Assembly (NCBI GenBank): GCA_002360295.1
Contig: DEQI01000335.1
Span: 1-9,546 of the forward strand
Direction of reading: 5' to 3'
Source of the DNA: Planococcaceae bacterium UBA3370
GTDB lineage: Bacteria > Bacillota > Bacilli > Bacillales_A > Planococcaceae
DNA: 9,546 nucleotides
Made by a program: the position numbers and the translations under genes. This document shows positions 5,925 to 9,546 of the stretch, one piece after another (the first letter of the stretch is position 1; each line of letters starts with the position of its first letter). Below the pieces are notes generated by a model. The model searched no databases. It saw only the letters and a list, made by a program, of their open reading frames with translations, and was not told the DNA's origin.

Positions 5925-8042
5925 ATGATGCAGGCTTTTGCAGCATTTGTAACAAAACAAGCGAAAGCAATTATGATTATTTGGCTTATATTCTTTCTAA
6001 CCATGGCATACTTTGCAATCCAACTCCCTAGTAAACTCCAAGGAGATGGCTTTTTTGTTAAAGATGATCACATAGAAACAATGAACGAATTAGCCAATAC
6101 ATTCGACATTCCTGCAAAAACTATTTTTGTCTTGTTTGAACAAAAAACTGATGATGAAATTACAGCAATCTTAAATAGTATTCAACAAATTGAAGAAGTG
6201 CAAAGTATTATTTCACCAGTTGAAATGGACAATTTAAAAAAAGATGATTTATCTTATGCAATTCTTCAATTTGGAACAGAAGTGACAGATTATTTCCCCG
6301 TTGTCGACACTATTAGAGAGAAGCTTGCAAATGAAAAAGGTGTCTCTATTACAGGTGAACCTGTCATATCAAAAGATATAAATGTGGCAAGTCAAAAGGA
6401 CTTAATGCAGGCAGAAGCAATTGGTCTACCGATTGCTATTATTGTTTTACTGTTAGCGTTCGGTACGGTCGTAGCATCTGTCCTCCCTATTATGATTGGT
6501 GCAGCTACGGTCGTAGTTGCTTTCGGGGTTTTAACTTTATTAAGCGATACGTTTAATTTATCAATTTTCGTCCTTAATATCGTTCCGATGCTTGGTCTTG
6601 CCTTAAGCATTGATTTTGCACTATTGTTTATTAATCGCTATCGAGAAGAACGTGAAAAAACAACTATAGAAGAAGCAGTTCAAATGGCCATTTGCACAGC
6701 TGGTCGTTCGATTATATTTTCTGCACTATGTGTCATGATTGGTCTTGGCGCAATGGTCGTTATTCAAGTTGAAATTTTCCAAAATATAGCACTTGGCGGT
6801 TCTATAGTCGTACTATTTGCCATTATATCTGGCCTCACGCTTCTACCTGCCTCAATCATTTTGCTTGGTGATCACATTAATAAATGGCGTTTATTGCGTG
6901 TTAAATCAACAGCTTCAAAATGGCAAACCTTTGCCGCATTCGTCATGCGCAAGCCATTATTTATTATTACGACAGCTATTATCTTGTTAAGTATCACCAT
7001 TATACCGATTAAAGATATGAATCTAACCATTCCTTCTGCTGATTCGTTACCATCTAGTTATGAATCACGTCAAACATACGATAAAATGGCAGAAGTTTTC
7101 GGTATAGGCGATGAAGCACTCGTTTATTTACTGGCTGAACGTAAAGGTGGATGGGAAGATCAAGAAGGTCTCCTAACAATGTTCAACATCCAAGAAGAAC
7201 TTTTGGCAGAGGACCTTGTAACAAGGGTTCATTCGCTATTTACGACAACTCAAATGGACTCAGTAGAAATGTGGCAAATGGCTCTATCAAATCCTGAAAG
7301 CCTTAGTATTTTAGAACAAACACGTGACTACTATGTCCAAGATGAGAAAATGTATATGTCCTTTAATCTAGATGCAAACGGAGCTTCCAATGAAGCACAG
7401 CAATTTGTACGTAAGTGGAAGGATAAAGACTTAGGTGTAACTTTCACACTTGCGGGTCAACCCAAATTTAATCAAGAAATATTTGACGAGATTGCCAATA
7501 AAATCGTTCTAGCACTCGTCATTATTATGACCGCAACATTCATCATATTAATGATTGCTTTCCGCTCACTATTAATACCGTTAAAAGCAATTATTATGAA
7601 TATTATGGGTCTTTGTTCTACATTCGGGATACTAGTTTACATTTTCCAATATGGGCATTTGGGGATCGAGGCAGGGTCAGTTGTATTAATCATTCCAGTT
7701 ATCGTATTTTGCTTAGTATTCGGATTGAGTATGGATTATGAAGTATTTTTAATATCTCGTATTCAAGAAGAATATTTAAAAGGCTCAAATAATACGAAGG
7801 CAACCATTGACGGACTCGTTTCAACAAGTAAGATTATCACATCCGCTGCCCTTATTATGATTGTTATTACGGGTGCTTTCGCGTTTACTGATGTAATGCC
7901 TGTGAAACAGATTGGTGTTGGTATCGCAATTGCCGTTGCTATTGATGCAACTATTATTCGTTTAATGCTAGTCCCTAGTTTAATGAAATTATTTGGTGAC
8001 TGGAACTGGTGGTTGCCGTTTCAAAAACGTCGTAACGAATAG
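5925..8042 (+). CDS. MMPL/RND-superfamily membrane transporter (YdfJ-like)
   Basis: A proton-driven exporter of the MMPL branch of the RND superfamily, whose members often move lipids or hydrophobic compounds; the substrate is unknown. The 705-aa protein has the family's duplicated layout. TM1 (about 12-32) is followed by an extracytoplasmic domain (33-160) and TM2-TM6 (163-314); TM7 (344-362) is followed by a second extracytoplasmic domain (363-520) and TM8-TM12 (523-688). The conserved proton-relay regions are SIDFALLFINRYREE (228-242) and SMDYEVFLISRIQEE (602-616). The first has Asp-Phe where Asp-Tyr is typical; the second keeps Asp-Tyr (D604-Y605). AGAAAGGTGG (5911-5920) lies only 4 nt from the ATG at 5925 but 7 nt from the ATG at 5928, so the true start may be the second Met (704 aa). 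The gene is alone between two terminators. No adjacent regulator such as YdfHI is seen. Confidence 0.9.
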   Translation: MMQAFAAFVTKQAKAIMIIWLIFFLTMAYFAIQLPSKLQGDGFFVKDDHIETMNELANTFDIPAKTIFVLFEQKTDDEITAILNSIQQIEEVQSIISPVEMDNLKKDDLSYAILQFGTEVTDYFPVVDTIREKLANEKGVSITGEPVISKDINVASQKDLMQAEAIGLPIAIIVLLLAFGTVVASVLPIMIGAATVVVAFGVLTLLSDTFNLSIFVLNIVPMLGLALSIDFALLFINRYREEREKTTIEEAVQMAICTAGRSIIFSALCVMIGLGAMVVIQVEIFQNIALGGSIVVLFAIISGLTLLPASIILLGDHINKWRLLRVKSTASKWQTFAAFVMRKPLFIITTAIILLSITIIPIKDMNLTIPSADSLPSSYESRQTYDKMAEVFGIGDEALVYLLAERKGGWEDQEGLLTMFNIQEELLAEDLVTRVHSLFTTTQMDSVEMWQMALSNPESLSILEQTRDYYVQDEKMYMSFNLDANGASNEAQQFVRKWKDKDLGVTFTLAGQPKFNQEIFDEIANKIVLALVIIMTATFIILMIAFRSLLIPLKAIIMNIMGLCSTFGILVYIFQYGHLGIEAGSVVLIIPVIVFCLVFGLSMDYEVFLISRIQEEYLKGSNNTKATIDGLVSTSKIITSAALIMIVITGAFAFTDVMPVKQIGVGIAIAVAIDATIIRLMLVPSLMKLFGDWNWWLPFQKRRNE

Positions 8043-8079
8043 AATCAAGTTTAGAAACTTTGATCTTTAAACAAAACAT

Positions 8080-8124
8080 GGGCTATCTTGTGAGTAATGT
8101 TCACTACAAGATAGCCCTATTTTT
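8080..8124 (+). terminator. Intrinsic terminator of the MMPL gene
   Basis: GGGCTATCTTGT (8080-8091) pairs perfectly over 12 bp with ACAAGATAGCCC (8106-8117), followed by TATTTTTTCTG. On the other strand the stem is followed by ATGTTTTGTTT, so it may also stop transcripts coming from mhqD, for which no better terminator was found. A weaker hairpin lies between it and the stop codon (8044-8064). Confidence 0.92.
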
Positions 8125-8227
8125 TCTGTTATAAATCTCATACACTCGTAGAAATAGTAAATATTTCATTACCTGTAAGAGCGGCTCTCAAAATAACTAA
8201 GTAGATACGTTCCTTACTAGCAAACTA

Positions 8228-8833
8228 TCATTTAAAAAACACACTATTATACCAATCTTTCGCTGCCTGTACTTCTTGCATCGTTAATTGATGTCCGTAG
8301 TTAAACCACGCTGTTGTGACATGAGCACCGTTCGATTGCAACATCGTTTCGAGCTGCTCAGATTCTTGAGGTGGGCACATAAAATCATTTGTTCCTGCAC
8401 CGATCCAAACGTCAACTCCAGTTAAATTTGGAATAATTGCTTCTCTATTTGGCACCATTGGATGATGTAAAATCGCCCCTCTTAATGAGTCTTTATGGTG
8501 GTATAATAAACTACCCGCAATATTAGCACCATTCGAATAACCAACGGCAATCACTTGTTGGCGGTCGAATTTATATTTCGTTGAAGCTTCATCTATAAAA
8601 TCAACCAGTTCCTTCGTACGGAAAAGTAAATCTTCCATATCAAAAACACCTTCCGCTAGTCGACGGAAGAAACGAGGCATACCATTCTCCAGTATATTTC
8701 CTCGAACACTCAAAATATTAGCTTTTGCATCAATTTCTTTCGCTACATTGATTAAATCGTGCTCTGTCCCACCTGTTCCATGTAGCAATAATAATGTATT
8801 CCCATTTGTACCGTTCATAAAAATGTGTTGCAT
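8228..8833 (-). CDS. mhqD: MhqD-like alpha/beta hydrolase (carboxylesterase)
   Basis: A cytoplasmic serine hydrolase of the carboxylesterase/phospholipase type, 201 aa, very close in length and sequence to B. subtilis MhqD (YodD). That protein belongs to the MhqR regulon for resistance to 2-methylhydroquinone, catechol and related electrophiles. The oxyanion motif is HGTGG (18-22), the nucleophile is S100 in GYSNG (98-102), the acid is D150 in GTNDFMCPP, and H181 (YGHQL) completes the triad. LSVRGNILENGMPRFFRRL (41-59) is a strongly conserved family stretch. The stop is TGA at 8228-8230. The ribosome site is a run of seven G (8841-8847) seven bases before the ATG. The gene has its own promoter and an MhqR-type operator just upstream. 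The usual partner dioxygenase (mhqE, mhqO or catE type) is absent from the window. The natural substrate of MhqD is not established. Confidence 0.9.
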   Translation of the reverse strand: MQHIFMNGTNGNTLLLLHGTGGTEHDLINVAKEIDAKANILSVRGNILENGMPRFFRRLAEGVFDMEDLLFRTKELVDFIDEASTKYKFDRQQVIAVGYSNGANIAGSLLYHHKDSLRGAILHHPMVPNREAIIPNLTGVDVWIGAGTNDFMCPPQESEQLETMLQSNGAHVTTAWFNYGHQLTMQEVQAAKDWYNSVFFK

Positions 8834-8848
8834 GTATGAGCCCCCCCG

Positions 8849-8874
8849 TAATTATCTCGAATTTGAGATAATTA
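8849..8874. promoter_or_regulatory. Probable MhqR operator (10-bp perfect inverted repeat)
   Basis: TAATTATCTC (8849-8858) and GAGATAATTA (8865-8874) form a perfect 10-bp inverted repeat around a 6-bp centre (GAATTT). The core, TATCTCGAATTTGAGATA, closely matches the MhqR box as I recall it from B. subtilis (consensus tATCTcgaAtTCgAGATa), found before mhq and azoR2 genes. It overlaps four bases of the mhqD -10 box and the start of transcription, the right place for repression. It also covers the last codons and stop of the small membrane-protein gene. Confidence 0.85.
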
Positions 8875-9070
8875 TATCTTCATACAACTCATTCGTCAAA
8901 GGAGCTGACTCCTCACTTTTATCGATTCCACCATTTTTGCGTCCGTATTTCGATGGATCGTATGTTTTATAGAATAGTTGAATCACAAGAACAGCAAATA
9001 AAGAAGCAACCATTATAGATCCAATAATAATGGTTGCAATTTTCTTCCCCGATGTTTGTTTCCCATCCAT
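8852..9070 (-). CDS. Small single-pass membrane protein, unknown function
   Basis: I do not recognise this 72-aa protein. It has a short charged N-terminus with KK at 9-10, one hydrophobic helix (about 11-33: ATIIIGSIMVASLFAVLVI and onward) and a polar, charged tail from KTYDPSKYGRKNGG to the C-terminus. It is likely anchored in the cytoplasmic membrane. Support for it being real: an AAAGGGGGG ribosome site 6 nt before the ATG, a start only 13 bp after the upstream gene's stop on the same strand, and the tidy membrane-protein composition. It probably forms an operon with the 149-aa gene. Its last eight or so codons and stop overlap the mhqD operator, so the C-terminal sequence DIIISNSR is partly dictated by that site. 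It ends 18 bp before mhqD. Confidence 0.7.
   Translation of the reverse strand: MDGKQTSGKKIATIIIGSIMVASLFAVLVIQLFYKTYDPSKYGRKNGGIDKSEESAPLTNELYEDIIISNSR
8871..8899 (-). promoter_or_regulatory. Sigma-A promoter of mhqD
   Basis: On the minus strand TTGACG (8894-8899), a 17-bp spacer and TATAAT (8871-8876) make a near-consensus sigma-A promoter. Predicted start of transcription is near 8864, about 30 nt before the mhqD ATG. The whole promoter lies within the coding sequence of the 72-aa gene, and its -10 box runs into the MhqR-type operator. Confidence 0.85.
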
Positions 9071-9083
9071 TATATACCCCCCT

Positions 9084-9533
9084 TTATTTAACTAATTCGA
9101 ACCCTTCCTCTTGTAAATATTGAACTGCTGCTTCTCGTGTACCAAATGACTCTTCTAAATTTCCGTTAAAATATATAGCCCATGATCGTTTTTCAAACAT
9201 GAGTTGTAGTTCCTCTCCTTTGCCGGAGCGCCAGATTTCAATAATTGGTTCATCTTTTAAATAATCAATCGATGCAGCAATAATTTTCCGTAATGCTTGT
9301 TCGTCATAATCGCGAATATTGACGAGCCCTTTATCATTTACTTCGTTTTCGTATGCGATTAAATCCCCTACAAATACGAACCCATTGCCATTTGGATGAA
9401 GCTTTTCAACGACAATCGTTTTTTCAAAAAGACTCTCCTCAAAATGATAATTCAGTCGCTTTAATGAAATTTCTTTTTTTGTTAACTCTGGAAATGAGTC
9501 AATAATTGCTTGTTTTTGTTCAAATGTTAACAT
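9084..9533 (-). CDS. Conserved-looking cytoplasmic protein of unknown function (149 aa)
   Basis: I cannot assign a family. The 149-aa protein is soluble, acidic, without signal peptide or membrane segment. It starts with a helical stretch (MLTFEQKQAIIDSFPELTKK), then a beta-rich middle with LHPNGNGFVFVG (45-56) and KGLVNIRDYDEQALRKII (68-85), and ends with an alpha/beta segment containing FGTREAAVQYLQEEGFE. The ending (WAIYFNGNLEESFGTREAAV...) resembles short protein modules with a strand-strand-helix layout in which an aromatic-rich hairpin is followed by a helix. AAAGGAG lies 5 nt before the ATG at the window edge. It is likely the first gene of a short operon with the 72-aa membrane protein. 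Its promoter, if adjacent, is outside the window. Confidence 0.8.
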   Translation of the reverse strand: MLTFEQKQAIIDSFPELTKKEISLKRLNYHFEESLFEKTIVVEKLHPNGNGFVFVGDLIAYENEVNDKGLVNIRDYDEQALRKIIAASIDYLKDEPIIEIWRSGKGEELQLMFEKRSWAIYFNGNLEESFGTREAAVQYLQEEGFELVK

Positions 9534-9546
9534 AACTGCTCCTTTA

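Noticed and set aside
6392..6610. A 72-codon minus-strand frame opposite the MMPL gene
   Set aside because: Antisense shadow of a clearly coding membrane-protein region.
8748..8972. A 74-codon plus-strand frame across the mhqD start region
   Set aside because: It is antisense to mhqD, its promoter and the 72-aa gene, and shows no independent coding evidence.

Overview
The window looks like an ordinary chromosomal stretch from a low-GC Gram-positive bacterium of the Bacillales. AT-rich codon use, strong Shine-Dalgarno sites, sigma-A-type promoters and protein sequences close to those of Bacillus subtilis all point there. The overall flavour fits Lysinibacillus, Solibacillus or a related Planococcaceae genus; this is an inference from sequence character, not a database result. 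No rRNA or tRNA gene, CRISPR array, phage gene or intact insertion sequence was seen.

Layout. Positions 1-596 hold the N-terminal part of a proton-coupled di/tripeptide transporter (DtpT/POT family, minus strand), cut by the window edge. A 457-bp intergenic region with two minus-strand terminator-like hairpins separates it from hflX (minus), a ribosome-associated GTPase. hflX is divergent from a METTL25-like SAM-dependent methyltransferase (plus). The 310-bp space between them carries an extended -10 promoter for each gene and, between the promoters, what looks like a decayed copy of a Bacillaceae interspersed repeat. Next comes a two-gene phosphate operon: a DUF47/PhoU-like protein and the low-affinity Pit phosphate transporter, with a clear terminator. 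A monocistronic MMPL/RND-family exporter follows, again with a strong terminator. On the minus strand, converging on it, lie a conserved protein of unknown function (149 aa), a 72-aa single-pass membrane protein and an MhqD-like alpha/beta hydrolase.

The genes do not form one pathway. The transport genes (peptide, phosphate, MMPL substrate) and hflX are housekeeping or stress functions. The best regulatory signal is in front of mhqD: a near-consensus sigma-A promoter (TTGACG, 17-bp spacer, TATAAT) whose -10 box runs into a perfect 10-bp inverted repeat resembling the MhqR operator of B. subtilis. It all lies inside the 3' end of the upstream small membrane-protein gene. This suggests quinone/electrophile-inducible expression of mhqD alone, independent of the two genes before it.

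No clearly new biological system was found. The items most worth checking are the embedded MhqR-type promoter, the decayed repeat between hflX and the methyltransferase gene, the uncharacterised protein pair at 8852-9533, and an unusual Asp-Phe pair in the MMPL protein.
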